64,000 bases of DNA from Lecanosticta acicola (GCA_963674455.1 CAVMBE010000102.1:26443-90442), one strand, 5' to 3'; counted from the stretch's first letter, positions 32,286 through 44,830 are shown. Notes: generated from the sequence alone by a model not told the origin. A program made the numbers and translations.

Positions 32286-32954
32286 CTAGTAAGTACTACG
32301 GTATCTTCCCGAGCTGCAACACACATCCGCAGACGCGCAGGCCCACTTCATCAGGTTGCGTGCTGTCCGCTCTGACCCAAGGCCAGGCACGCCAATCGGA
32401 AGCGCTGCCCCCTCAATCGCTTGCATCCCGTCACCAAGTCCAAGGGTTGAAGCCAGGCTGATGACCGGGATGACCGCGTCCGCGGCAGCCTCACTCTCGC
32501 GTGGCGGTCGGCCCAGCACGCGTGGCACCCGACAACCACGGCACCAGCAGCACAGACGTGTCCATTTGAATGACAGTGTACTGATAATAATCATAGGCCA
32601 CTAAGTATATCGAGCGACTGGCCTCGCGTAGTACACCAGAATCTTTGTATCGTTATACATGAATTGAGCAGCCAGGTACCTATGTTTTGCATGAACCTCT
32701 GCTGCCTACCTTCCCATTTCATCGATGCTATTGGCTCCCGCCGCACACCACGCCATCACGCAGCTCTATTCGCTCTGCTCCCGCGCTGAGAGTCAAATGC
32801 TGTGCTGTGCCACGTTCATACGAACGCCCCAACGCCGCATGCACTTTTACCAGGCCGACGCTCTTGTCCTGTCCCGTGGAGATCATAAGCTTCCGAGACA
32901 CAATGCAAGCATACATGCCAACCGAGAATGAGTGTGACCAAGATCCACGAAACT
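32286..32954. other. GC-normal segment between RIP block and mpg1
   Basis: A segment of normal composition (about 32290-32570) directly follows the AT-rich block; its minus-strand frame (32286-32594) shows no domain. The rest is the 3' flank of the pyrophosphorylase gene. Confidence 0.4.
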
Positions 32955-34177
32955 CTACATGATAATCGCCGGAGCTGCTCCAATGTTAGCGCCACCTTCT
33001 GACACGGGTTTGATCTTGACTTACTGTCGACGTTTGCCTTGATACTCTTGTGCGGCAAGACTGATGCTCCGTTGCAGTAGATCTCATCGCCAATGGTCAC
33101 GTCGTCACCCAGCACTGACACATTCTCGAGACGAGCCCATCTGCCGACCGTGCTGTTCCAGCCGACAATTGTGCTCTTGATCCATGCGTGCTCCTTGACC
33201 TTGCTGCCGGCGAGCAGCACACATCGCTGCAGCCTGACGCCGTCACCGATAACCACGTTGGGACCAATCGTTACGTTGGGTCCGATCTTGCAATTCTGCC
33301 CGATCTTGGCTGAAGGGTCAATCATGACGTTGCCGCCGTGAATATATGGCTCAGAAGTCGACGTCAAGAGCTTGCTGCCCTTTTTGGTCAGGGAAGAGAG
33401 GTAGAGGCAAGTGCCGCTGAGGAAGTCCTTCGGCTGTCCAACATCCATCCAGAACCCCTCTAGATCGAATGAGTGCAGCTGGCCGTCCTTGACCATGGCA
33501 GGGAAAGTTTCCTGCTCGATCGAAGTCGGTCGCAGCTCGATGCGCTTCAGCACTGACGGGTTAAGGATGTAAAGACCGGCATTGATGCGGTTTCCGACGA
33601 ACTCAACAGGCTTCTCCACGAAACGATCGATACGCGACGGGTGGTCTGGCTTGTGCACGATGACACCGTACTTGGAGGGCTCCTCGACCTTGGTGACGAT
33701 GATCGTGCCCTCGTTGCCGTGCGAGCTGTGGAACTTGACCAGGTCTTGGAACGGGTATTCGCAGATGACATCCGAGTTCAGCACGAAGAACGGCGAATCG
33801 TCCTTGCCCAGGATCTTCTCTGCCAACTTCAAGGGCCCTGCCGTTCCTAGAGGCTCGGTCTCGACCGAGTACTCGATCTTGACGTTGTATTGTTCCTCGT
33901 ACTTCTTCAGCGCCTCGGTCATCATCTCGGGGCGATAGTTAACGGCGAGAACGATGTCGGTGACGCCAGCCGCTGCCAGAGCCTCGATCTGGTGAAGGAT
34001 CATGGGACGGTTGCCGAATTCGACGAGAGGCTTAGGGAGGGTAAGGGTGAGAGGTCGCAGGCGGGTTCCAAAACCGCCGACGAGAATTAGAGCTGTGATA
34101 ACATTGTCAGCGCCAACGTGCCCGGACGAATGCGATTGACTCGCTGCGCATGCGACTGAGCGTTACGAACCCTTCAT
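32955..34177 (-). CDS. mpg1: Mannose-1-phosphate guanylyltransferase (GDP-mannose pyrophosphorylase)
   Basis: Three exons: 34177-34171 (only 7 nt of coding), 34092-33025, and 32974-32955 (20 nt). Together they give 364 residues, the standard length. The first splice makes MKALILVGGFGTRLRPLTL, the nucleotidyltransferase signature; KPLVEFGNRPMILHQ follows. Further marks: FFVLNSDVICEYPF with the metal-binding Asp, VEKPVEFVGNRINAGLYI, and a C-terminal left-handed beta-helix of hexapeptide repeats (KIGPNVTIGPNVVIGDGV). The last splice gives KANVDTPAIIM, close to the invariant fungal C-terminus. Reaction: mannose-1-phosphate plus GTP to GDP-mannose and PPi, in the cytosol, supplying N-, O- and GPI-glycosylation and cell-wall mannan. 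Intact. Confidence 0.94.
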
Positions 34178-35091
34178 GATGGTGGAGGGTGGTAGTAGTA
34201 AAGGCGGCGGGGTGTATTATAAGCCGTGCAGGGCCAGCTGCTGTGTGTCGAGTCTCTCGTCGAAGCAGGTGCGATTGCACGAGGGCGCAACAAGCGAATG
34301 GCAGAGTGTGGTGTTGTTGCGCAGGCGTGAAAGTTTTCTGGTTGTTGTGGTGTCAGGGAAGAGATGTGTCGGTCAAAGTTTCCGAGGCACAAGGGAGAGG
34401 ACAACTTTTTGGAAGGGAGTCTCGGTAGCCACCTCTCAGGTGCCAGCCGGAGTCCCAGTGCACAGTGCGACCCTTGCATTGAACCTTGTGCTCCCCCTCC
34501 GCCAATGGCGTGGGGTCCGCCGCATCACGGGTCCCCTATTTTAATCCTTTTCACCCCCCTGTCCGCGTGTTACATCGCCGCAGACATCAGCTCATCAGCG
34601 CATCTGGTCAAGGAAGAGATTTCGCCGCCCGCGCTTCGCAGCTCTCCCATCGCGGTGGATACGAATGCTCTGCGACTGCGCCGTGGCAGCATCACATCCC
34701 GGCCGCGGATCAAATAAAAGCTCCGTCAATACGAGGATATAAGGCTATACCATGCGACACAAGGCGTTGACTGCTGTCACCGGTATGATACCGTGCGGAT
34801 AGCCTCGGCGGTTGTACCCGGAGACTGGACATCTTAATGTAGGATGGATGCGGTCGGCAGCGAGCGCATATGCGACTTCCCGCCTGCCCAAATGAACACA
34901 GTGCAAACGGGCAGAACACGATGCAAACTTGCATCTTCACGTATCAGCAAGTGTGTGGCGACGCGTGAGTAAAACAGCAATTCACGCGTGTCTTGCATTG
35001 TCTTCTCTCAAAGCTTTCCCTACGATGGTTGACTGCAGATCTCCCTTGAACACTCTTCCCGTCCAGCGCAACCCGCCTAGACCAGCACACG
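34178..35091. other. Intergenic, divergent promoter region
   Basis: About 900 bp upstream of mpg1 (minus) and the hypothetical gene (plus). No motif or repeat stands out; small open frames lack domains. Confidence 0.45.
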
Positions 35092-36150
35092 ATGGGCGTG
35101 GCAGGATCCAAGGTGAGCGAGGGAGAGGAGCAGCCTGAACCTCTGCCGCTACCGAGATGCCAGACAACTCTTCCGGGCCAGGCTCTTGCTCCTCCGCTGC
35201 CTCCGTTGAAGCGACCGTGCGGGCTTCTTGATTCCCCGGAGAGTGCGGAGCCACGAGACAGGAAGAAGCAGAAGTTATCATCTGTCACGAAAATGAAGAG
35301 GATCAATAAAGTCGCTACTCCTGTACCATCTGTGGCTACTCCTGATGCGCCTGCGAGCGGCAATCGAGACTCCATTGTAAACGATCAGCGGGATGAGAGA
35401 ACGCTGATGGTCTCCGACACGCTTTCACCAGGGAACATTGAGGATGCCTCTCACGCTAGCGCTGGGGAACGAGAAAGTGCTTCAGGCTGCCAACGTAATC
35501 GAATGCTCCCTGCTCGAGCACCACCCGAGCGCAGAAATGTAGGTGTCAATGGAACGAACGGGAGCCGATTGGAAGAGGTACACGCGGACGAAATGACTGC
35601 TGTCGATTTTGCTTTCCTGGCCAACGGCGAGGTCCCGGAGCACATTGTCCATGCGGGCTATGAAGCCACACCGCTCGCAGATTGTAGTGATCAGGAACCG
35701 ACGCACATCGTGACGGCTAGGCAACCCACGCCTCAGAGCCAGATAGACGAGGCTACTGGATGCGCGATCGTGCAGGACAGTCCCATATCTCTCATTACGC
35801 GTAGAGAAAATCGACGTCAAATCCAGAAAGCTATTGACATCTTGTCGTCTTCCCCTTTATCAGACCTTTGTCCAGTCGGGCGCTCGGCTAGAGCTGAGAC
35901 TCCAACGCAAGCGCGGTCTCTGCCACAATCGTCCTATGCCTATGTGGGATTTGTCCCTGGGGTGAATTGGGATGATGAACGGTCTACGAGCGTCCGGAAG
36001 CAGAAGATATCCAGTGGTATCATGGCCTCCCCAATCGATCCACATCTGCAGGACGGGAACCGTCGCCGCAAACTGGGAGGTCTATGGAACGGATGGCAGG
36101 GCATGTATAGAGAGGATTTCGAAGGGCCTCTTTCACGAGGTTGTCTGTAG
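35092..36150 (+). CDS. Hypothetical, probably disordered protein
   Basis: A 352-residue open frame from ATG 35092. No domain is recognised. It is rich in Ser, Pro, Arg and Glu, with a basic cluster (DRKKQKLSSVTKMKRINK) that could be a nuclear signal, and ends WNGWQGMYREDFEGPLSRGC. A possible short ordered piece is RRENRRQIQKAIDILSSSP. It is the last gene before the RIP island, whose edge lies about 440 bp past the stop. Composition is like its neighbours, with no RIP-type stops. Confidence 0.55.
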   Translation: MGVAGSKVSEGEEQPEPLPLPRCQTTLPGQALAPPLPPLKRPCGLLDSPESAEPRDRKKQKLSSVTKMKRINKVATPVPSVATPDAPASGNRDSIVNDQRDERTLMVSDTLSPGNIEDASHASAGERESASGCQRNRMLPARAPPERRNVGVNGTNGSRLEEVHADEMTAVDFAFLANGEVPEHIVHAGYEATPLADCSDQEPTHIVTARQPTPQSQIDEATGCAIVQDSPISLITRRENRRQIQKAIDILSSSPLSDLCPVGRSARAETPTQARSLPQSSYAYVGFVPGVNWDDERSTSVRKQKISSGIMASPIDPHLQDGNRRRKLGGLWNGWQGMYREDFEGPLSRGCL

Positions 36151-37211
36151 ACATATTCCAGAGGTCGTGAATGTGCAGCTCCAAGAACCAAGGATGTGGA
36201 TTGCTCAGACTCGCTCGAGGAATTGCCCTTCGGCTTTGGGGCGGAGCGAAGAGTCGTAGGCAAAGGTTTCGATATGGTTTGAATCGCTGGAGGTGGTGCA
36301 GGACGCTGATCGAATTGCAGGGGTTGTCGCTTTGAGGCCGAGCTGGAGGAGGTCGTCCTGACCCAATGAACGCGGCGGTAGTAGCTAGAGCCGAGCTGAG
36401 CTAGAAGGTTGAAATGGTACTTTAGAGAACCCAAGTCGATAGCTGTACGGAGCCATAGGAGGTCGTAGGATCGAAGCAGGCACCCAACCCTCAACCCAGT
36501 GACAGCAGCGACAGCTCCATCAGGGTTGGCTGCTCCCTAATTGGTGCTCAGTCACCTAAAAACAAGGAAGGCGAAAGAGGCGGTTCGTTGGAGAGAAGGC
36601 ATGCGCTATAGCAGACTCCCGTAGGCAGTGTCTTAGCGTAGGATAATAGTAGGCCTACTCGTAGGGTGTCGACGGCGCGGATTATCGTACCTGGCTAGAC
36701 ATGTAGAGCTTCCCCTTAGTTTTCTATTTTGCGCTCTTATAGCTACTAAGTAGGTAGGTTATAAAAGTATATACTAAACCTAAAGTACTAAGTATATTCT
36801 ATACTCTATAGTAAGTAAATATAACTTAGTAGAGAGTAGTATAATTAATATTTATATTCTTAGAAGAAATTATATACTAATAGATATAGAATATATATTC
36901 CTAGCTCTTACTTTCTATAGATAGTATAATCTAAAATAAAAGAATATATAAGAAGCTTATCTAATAGACTAACTTCTACTAGTAACTTCTTACTCTTCTA
37001 GATTATATACTATCTAATAGTATTACTTCTATTCTTAGCTATTTATTATAAGTATAAGAAATATAATAGTCTAGTATAGAAGTTTAATAGTAGTTAGCTA
37101 AGTATAGAAAGCTATAGAAAAAGGAGAAAAGCTAAAGTAAATACTAGGAAAAAAGATAATAACTTAGCGCTATAGCTACGTACTTAAATTAATTACTTTT
37201 TACTAAGTAAC

Positions 37212-37345
37212 CGTACGTTACGGAACCGTACGAGTAATCGCCCCTAGCTACGTAACCGCCTAGCCGCCCGCTAGCCGCCTACTAATCCTACTACGCTAGC
37301 TACTCGTCCGGTAATTAGCTAGGGGCGGTTAGGGCTGCTACGGGG
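37212..37345. repeat. GC-rich foldback (MITE-like) element, copy 1
   Basis: The left terminal sequence TACGTTACGGAACCGT then GAGTAATCGCCCCTAG matches the ends of the other two copies. The right end is imperfect (CTAGGGGCGGTTAGGG). The interior is built of CCGCC-type words. Limits approximate. Confidence 0.55.
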
Positions 37346-38254
37346 CGGCCACTTCCCGATCGGGAAATAGCTAGAGACAAAGTTTTTCTTCGTGAAAAGT
37401 ACTATATTTTTTATATAGAAAATTTTATAATAGCTCTAATACTCGTAGAGATATAAGGTACTAAAGATAAGGATTCTAAAATCGAGAGTAGTCGGGGTAG
37501 CTAGAGTAGTTAGTAGGTAGCTAAGGGCTGCCAGGACTAAAATCTTCCTAATTCGGAACTTTTTTTTATAATCTTATTCTTTACGTAAAATACTATAACT
37601 TTTATATAGAAAGTATAGCTAGATACCCTAAGGCTAGCTTATTCTAGTACTAAATAATTAAGTATTTTTTTAAGAATTTAGTACTATATCTTTTTATCCG
37701 CTAGCCAGATTGCTTAGTAATCTATATACAAAGTACTCTGTTTTTAGTATAATATAAGGGGTTAGGACTAACTTTCCTTATATAACCCTCTTACCCCCTC
37801 TATATATTTAAATTCTTAAATTAAGTATCCGGAGCTGCATTAACCGTACTAAGTCTAATAGGGTAATAGGTACGTACGGACCTAATAGTATAGAGCGCTA
37901 GCTACTTAGGGATATAATTTTTATCCTAATCGGGCTAATATCTACTCTAATATTAATTATCTAAGCTTCTATTAGAAATCTAAGTAGCGAATAGCTTAGT
38001 AATAAGCTTATTCCGGGGTCCATATTTAGCGTATATAGGCTTTACGGCGTGGATATTCCACCTTTACGTAATATTCTTATTTAAAACCTACGAAACCGGC
38101 TATTTTTACGTATATACGTTACTCGCCGATTATTAGTACCTACCTATTAAGAGGTAAGTAGGGGACCTAGGGATACTAAATATAGTTCGGGATAGCTACT
38201 AAGACCTAAAGAGTATATACTAAGTGACCGTATACCTTAAAGTACTACGGTAGG

Positions 38255-38430
38255 CTAGATCTGTTTCTAAATAATCGCCCCTAACTACTCCCGATTCTAC
38301 TACTAGCCTAGTAATCCTACTAGGTAGGATAATATACTAGTAGCCGCCCTAACCGCCCTAGCCGCCCTAACCGCCCCTAGTAGGATTAGGGGCGGCTAGG
38401 GGCGATTACTTAGACGGTTCCGTAACGTAG
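38255..38430. repeat. GC-rich foldback (MITE-like) element, copy 2
   Basis: Inverted termini TAATCGCCCCTA (38272) and TAGGGGCGATTA (ending 38408), extended outward by a weaker inverted match ending CGGTTCCGTAACGTAG. The interior repeats GCCGCCCTAACC. It stands out from AT-rich surroundings because it has almost no CpA/TpG to mutate. Confidence 0.65.
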
Positions 38431-38445
38431 CCTTTATAAACTCTA

Positions 38446-38500
38446 TATTATAAGTAAACGTCGTATATACTAAGGTTTAGTATTAGATATAGTAAGTTCG
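38446..38500 (-). repeat. 192-bp LTR of gag-only element, outer part of split copy
   Basis: The first 55 bp of the split LTR; it continues at 45284 after the gypsy insertion. Matches 47417-47471 with a few transitions. Confidence 0.8.
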
Positions 38501-38948
38501 TGTTAAGTCTATAACTTAATAATCTTACAATGTACAAGGATCACTTGTATAAGGCTTAATCGGTATTAGGCTCGTTAGTAGAGAGGTCTAGTAGAGGAAG
38601 AGTAAAGCGATAGAGTAGTATAGTAACTTAAGGGATTGTATTCTAAGTAGTAAGATACTATAGTAAGTTGAACATATCGAAAGCTAGAGGCATTCTTAGT
38701 GTTCCTATATAGATTTCTAGTTCGACTAACTTGTCCTACCTACTAGCTAGAAACTAGCTATCCGACTAGAGCTATAGTCGAACGGTCGAACTTGTTACGT
38801 AGTCCTTCTCGTAGAGTTCGACTACCGGCTCCTTCCGTTAGTCGAACACGTAACGCGTAACGTGCCTCGCTATACGCGTAGGGTCTCTCTTCTATTTTAC
38901 TAGCTAGGAATTCTCGAAGTAGCCTCGCTCCTACTTCGATCCGTAACA
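38501..38948 (-). repeat. Gypsy 3' LTR (448 bp)
   Basis: Same length as the LTR at 44831, differing mainly by C-to-T/G-to-A transitions (e.g. TGTTAAGTC here, TATTAAGTC there). Confidence 0.92.
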
Positions 38949-38997
38949 CTATCCTCTCTCTTATCTTTAGCGCGTCCCGAGCTGAATCTTTCGGTAG

Positions 38998-39670
38998 GTG
39001 TCTTCTTTTCCTCCCTTTCCCGCTATAAGTAGAGAGCCGCTAACTCGAAAGGAGCGTCGTAAAAGACAAGCGTCTTTAGTCGAAAGTAACGGTCGCGAAA
39101 TACTGTCTCTATGTTCTACCTACCGTATAGTACGATCGTCGAAGGAGAATTTAATTCGGTATATAGTAGATGTTCGTTTTAGGTACTGTTCGGAGTGTGT
39201 CCGTAAGGGCTATAAGAATTGCGACGTTACGGTAACTTGGACCGAGTAGGAGCGTCTTCGGAACTAGCGTCGTTAACTAAAGCGTAAGTTAGACGATACT
39301 AAGGAAAAGGTAACGGAGGCGATAGCTCGTGTCTATCGTCTTCGTAAACAACTTCGGTCGGTAGAGGAGCGGGAAGAGAAGGCGATCTCTAAGGAGTTCG
39401 CTAAGCTATAGAAGCTGCCTTCGGAGGGTCCTAAGGCTCTTAACGCGCCTTCCGATTTCCTACTAGAACCCGAGGGAAACCCTTTAGAGTTAGAGGACGT
39501 TTTCTAGATGCCTCTTACTTCTTAGGCCGACTTATCCCTTGTTCCTAACTCGGAGTTCTAGCAACTGCCTTATAATTCTAGTAGAAACGCTAAAGTAGCT
39601 AGCGACAGTTCGTAAGGTTACTCTCCGGTTCCTAGGTATTTTCTAATTCGTCGTATCCTTTCTACTTAAT
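38998..39670 (+). pseudogene. Antisense ORF of the gypsy element, Cys motif plus coiled coil
   Basis: On the strand opposite gag-pol, next to the 3' LTR, one frame runs about 220 codons interrupted only by TAG/TAA codons of the kind RIP creates. The intact first part (to 39249) holds CSTY ... YCSECVRKGYKNCD; the Tyr of CSTY is probably a mutated Cys, giving a CxxC...CxxCx8C zinc-cluster-like pattern. A charged helical stretch follows (KVTEAIARVYRLRKQLRSVE) and then an acidic tail. Frames with a C-x2-C...C pattern followed by a coiled coil recur in Pezizomycotina repeat-derived proteins, as far as I recall; the function is unknown. Confidence 0.55.
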
Positions 39671-39739
39671 AAGATATCGCTAACCTTCCTTTCTTAGGAT
39701 CCTTTCGACTTCGAATTCGTTTTCTTCTTCTAGTATATA

Positions 39740-42700
39740 TAAAAATGTTTCCTAGTAAGGTGTCTCGGCGTCGGCTAGTTCTAAAAGAGAGATATAGAAC
39801 ACGGGATGAATCTTCGCATCTACCGGTAATTTGAGTCGGTAGTTTACTAGTCCTCGGGCTTCTTTAACTAAAAATGGCCCGACTTTGACGTAGTCTAGTT
39901 TCTTCGTTAGTTTCCGACTTCTTAAGTTCTTAGTAAGGAGGTAGACCTTATCCCCCTTCTTTAGCTAAGGCGCTATTTTTCTCTTCTTGTTATATAGCCC
40001 TGAAATCCGGTCCTAAGTATCTTAGATTGCGGATTATAACTAGTTATATACCCGTTTTAGGTCTTCTAAAGCGATTATTGCCTTTTCCGTATTAGGGTAT
40101 AGTCTTATTTAGTCTTGTTACAATCTAAACGTCTTCGGATTCTTCCTAAAGTTAGTAAAGAATAGTATATATCTAGTAGTTTCGGAACGATAGTTGTTTA
40201 GTATAAGCTACGCTATTAGTAAGAGTGTTGCCTAATTATCTTATATAGTATTTATATAGTGTCGAAGGTATTGTTCTAGTGTTTGGTTCGTTCTTTCTGT
40301 CTAGCCGTCTGTCTATAGGTAATAGGCTATAGACAGCTTATAGCGTATCCCGATTATTACTATAAGTGTTTTCTAGTAGTTTGAAGTAAACAGCTTGTCT
40401 CTATCTATAATAAACACTTCTAGGATGCCGTAGTATCGTACTAGTCTGTCTAGTATAAGGTATCCGAGTTGCTCTACGCTAGCCTTTTCCGTTATAGGAA
40501 TAAAGTGTATATATTTCGTTAGTCGATCTACTATAACTAAGATTATGTCGTAGGTAACTCCGTTAACCTTGTCCTTCGAGGGTAGTAGTTTAATAATAAA
40601 GTCTATTATAACTTCGTCCTATAGTTAAGTAGGTGGAGTTCTAAACTAGATATGTCCGTATTTAGCGTGTCTCGAGGCTTTGTTCTAATTGTATATTACG
40701 CATTTCTTAATATATACCGCGATTCGGTACCTTATATATAGAAAGCCAAAACTTCGCTAGACTAGTTCTATTGTCTTCGTAACTCCTAGATGTCCGTACT
40801 CTAGGTTATCGTAATGTTGTCGAATACATTCTTCCTCGCGATCCTTTAGTACCTAATATTTCCCTTATTAGATTAGGAATTGTTCTTCGTTGTCTTAAAG
40901 AACCTAGATAATATTATTAAATTCCTTCGTGTTAGCGCTTAGACTCCCGTCTTAGTTTGTTCTAAGTATATTATACTACACTTGTTCCTTTCCTTCTATA
41001 TAGTCGCTACGTCGGCTTAGTACGTCGGCCCGACTATTATCGCGTCCTAGGGTATAACGGATATCGAACTTGTACTAACCGAGTAGTTCCGACTAGCGGA
41101 CCTACCTACGTATTAGCGACTTTATCGTAGTGAAGTAGGTAAGATTCTTATAATTAGAAAGAATCGTTAGTCCTAGTACTCCTTCCGCGTAGACTCTCTA
41201 GTACTACAATGCTATAACGATTGTAAGTAGCTCCTTATTATAGATATCGTAGTTCTCTTCTATAGGCGTTATCTTTCTTAAGTAGTAGGCTACTAGGTGT
41301 CGCTTCCTATTATGCTCCTATATAAGGCATACTCCTATAGCTATGTCTAATGTATCGGTTTCGATCTATACGGGCTTCGTCCCGTCGAACAGTCGTAGTG
41401 TTAGTACTAAAGCGCATTGTTCTTTTAGTCTCTCGAATGCTTATTATTGTCGTGTACTCTATTCCTATTTCTTGTCCTTTTAGGTAAGCTCCGTAAGAGG
41501 TTTCGCCGTCTTCGAGTAATCCTAGATAAACTTTCTATTATAGTTCGCTAGACCTAAGAACGATTGTACGTCCTTAACGTTCTATGGTTGTAGCTATTCT
41601 TCGATAGACTTAGTCTTCTTTAGATCGATTCGGATTCCTTACGTACTAATAATAAATCCTAGGAATTTGACTTCCTTCTTATAGAACTCGTATTTCTTAG
41701 GCGCTATCTTAAAGTCGGTAGCGCTAAGTCGTTTAAATACTTCCTAGACTTGTAATACGTACTTTTGTAGTAAACCTTTCGTATAGACTAGAATGTCGTC
41801 TACGTAGTATATAACGCAAACGTCGAGGAGGTCTCGGAGCGTTTCGTTAATAAGGTCCTATTATAATGTAGGTACGTTCGTAAGTCCTATAGGCATAACG
41901 AGGAACTCGTACAGTCCGTATCTCGTTCTAAATGCGGTTTTCTACTCTTCTCCGGGTACTATTCTAATCGAGAAGAATGCTTCCCGTAGGTCGATCTTCG
42001 TAAACTAGTCTACTCTAGTAAGGCGGTCTTATGCTTCTTCGATACTAGGTAATAGATACCTATTCTTAATTGTAACTTTATTTAGTCTCCGATAATCGAC
42101 AACTAGTCGTAGTTTGTCGGTTCCTACTTTTAGTACGAAGAGAATTAGAGATCCTACGCTTAAAGTGGATTTCCGGATCTATCCCTTCGCTAGTTTCTCC
42201 TTTAGCTATTAATTAAGGGATTTTAGCTCTTTTTCTAATAGCGGATAGATAGGTCCCTATAGAGGCTGCTTCCCTAGCTAAATATTAATCTTGTAATCCT
42301 ATAGTCTGTACTTAGGTAGGGCGTCTTTCCCTTCCTCTTCCTAAAAGAGTCTCTTATACCCGCTATACTCTTTAGGGATATTAGGTAGTATACGAATTCT
42401 ACTATTACTCGTAACTTCTTAGCCCTTCTAACCCTAGTTAGTACCTGTCCGAGTTAGTTCTAGTCTCTAGATTCCGGTCGTCGCAAACTGCGTCGTACTA
42501 AGTTGTCTTAACTTATCTACTAGCGAACGCTACTACTACGTAGGGTGGATGTCGATCGTACAATCGTATCGCTTAAATCTAAGTACTCCTCCTTTCTAGT
42601 CGATCGATAGGTTATGCTTTCTTAACTAAGGTATTCCGAGTACGATATTATAAGTAGCTATCTTAGTAACGTCGAACGTTAGTTCCTCGTAGTACTATTA

Positions 42701-44812
42701 GATTACTAGTAGTAACGGTATCGTCTCTCGTTCTATACTCGGTAGGGGTGACCCGTCTACTACGACGAGTTTATACCCTCCGTCTTTCTTCCTTCGGGTT
42801 ACGATCCCGGATTCTTTTATAAATAATTTAGAGGCAAATGTCCCGCTAGCGCCTAAATTAACTAGCGTATATGTCTTACGGCCGTTAACGATTACTTCCG
42901 TACGGAAGACTACTATTAATACTTAAGCATTTGTTACGATATTAAACTCTCTTCGGTCGCTTATTCCTAGAGAGTTAATCCTTTTCCCGAGCGGCGTTGT
43001 TCGAGCTACTATCGGATCTTTCTTCTCGTTTTATAGAGGTCCTCGGCTATCTGTTACTCGGCCGGTAATTCGTTACATACCTAGCGATTTTGTACGTGTT
43101 ATGCCTAGGCGAATACTTCTACGTAGCGTCGTATCTAGGCCCGCATTTCTTAGGTAACGACTTCGTTATTCGGTATAAGATACTCGTAGGGTGTTATAAT
43201 ACTTCTAATTAGGGGTTTCTTCTAGATAATTCGTCTAAAGTCTTCCTCTACCTCTATTCGTAGGTATTTCTAGGCGAGAAAACGTATCCTAGAAAGTATA
43301 TTATCGAATTAAATAGGGTTAAGGTATCGTTTTCCTTTAATCTTTAGAAACACTTTCTCGTTACTTCGCGCGATCGCGATTACGAGTTCCCGTACTTGTC
43401 TTAGGGCGTCTACCGTAAAGGTTGTAATTTCTCCGTCGTCGTCTTCCTCTATAATATCGCTTTCTTCCGAGGATTCCGGTATCTCTAGTTCTTCCGGAAG
43501 CTAAGGTAGCTGTTCGTTACCTTCTTCCTCGCTATCTTATTCTTCCTCGGGCGTTAGATTTTCCTTGTCTAACTCTTCCTCGCTAACCGGTATAGGTAGC
43601 TCGAGTCTACGTAGCTCCTCCGGTATAGGTAGAAGTCGGTATCCGTCGGTCCTTTCTTCGTCGTTATCGGGCCGCGGATCCTATATAGGTAATAGTAGTC
43701 GTTATAGCTAGTATCCTACTCCTATCTTCGAGGAATAATATTCTTAGTATAAATCGTCGTAACAGTATCTCTAATAAAGGGTACCGTACTTTTCCTTACG
43801 ACGTACTATTACTCTAAAGAGTCGGGGTTCCCTTTTCTCGTCGAGAGTAGGCATATTATATGCTTCTCGTCCCGATCTTAGTTATATTATATTAAACTGC
43901 TCGCGGCGTACTATATTCTTACCGCGGCAATCCCGTACTATGTGTCCTTCTTTTCTATAGGTATAGTAAGTTAGTTTTCCTACATTTTTCCTTCGAGGCG
44001 AGTTCTTACCTCGTATCTTACGACCTTTCTAGGTAGCGTCGAGTTCCATAGGCTACGGTCTATAGTAGGGTTAATATAATTGATTTGTCTTATTAAACCG
44101 TAGATTGTGATTGCCCTAGTGTCGCCTTTCGGAAATATACCTAGCGCGTCCTAATATTTTCGAATCGTAACGCCTTTCTATTACTCGTTCGTAGAGCTTG
44201 TCGTTAAGATCGATTGTGACCTAAACTAGTTCTCCTAGGTCTTCGATTAATCGCCCGTCGCGTATTAATTCGTCCTTAACATTATCCTTTAGTCCTTGTC
44301 GGTATATCGTTTAAAGTACTTCGTCGTCCTAGTCGGTAAGTTAAGCGTGTTCCTAGAACTTAGCGGCATATTCGGTAGTAGAGGTACGTTACGTAAGGTG
44401 CTAAATAACTCGTACGGCGGTCGATTGTTCGTTAGATATACTAAACACGGTCTTTATAGAGGTCTTAAGGTGTTAGTATAACTTAAAGATTCCGTTTCCT
44501 AATTTCGTATTACCGGAGTCGAGGTATTCGTAGAGAAAAGGTTTAACCTAATACTATGTACGTCCTCTTAAAAAGGTAGTAGTAAAGACAGGCTTAAGAC
44601 GTTCTTCTATAGGGTTAAAGAGAAAGTAGAGGTCTATCTAGTTAACCTAGGTGTTATACTTCTCGCGGTTACTATAGTAGAAGTCCGGCTTACCGACCTT
44701 AAGGTTCTTGTCTCCTTCGTACGTAGCTAAAGCCTAAATAGCTTCGTTAGTCCTTAGTCGTCCTACTTTACTAGGGGCGGGAGTTCCCCTAGAACTTCGT
44801 TAATTAGACATC
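39740..44812 (-). pseudogene. Gypsy gag-pol remnant
   Basis: Read on the minus strand. Gag begins near 44812. Its zinc knuckle (about 43990-43940) reads YYTYRKEGHIVRDC, with Cys positions turned to Tyr. The protease shows VNLGASGTFAS near 42865-42830, with the catalytic Asp of D-S-G replaced by Asn and the Ser by Leu, both explained by C-to-T changes. Reverse transcriptase has LRLVVDYRRLNKVTIKNRY (near 42100) and the active site YYVDDILVYTKG (near 41800). RNase H covers about 41390-41200, and integrase about 40900-39800, including IIDRDKLF, TERTNQTLEQYLRHYI and a C-terminal GDKVYLLTKNLRSRKL. Dozens of in-frame stops make it dead. Confidence 0.9.
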
Positions 44813-44830
44813 CTCGAGGGTATTTAAAGC

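Noticed and set aside
38758..38949. 63-codon minus-strand ORF
   Set aside because: Lies wholly within the gypsy LTR, where no protein is expected.
44296..44481. 61-codon plus-strand ORF in the RIP island
   Set aside because: Shadow of the gag frame on the minus strand.
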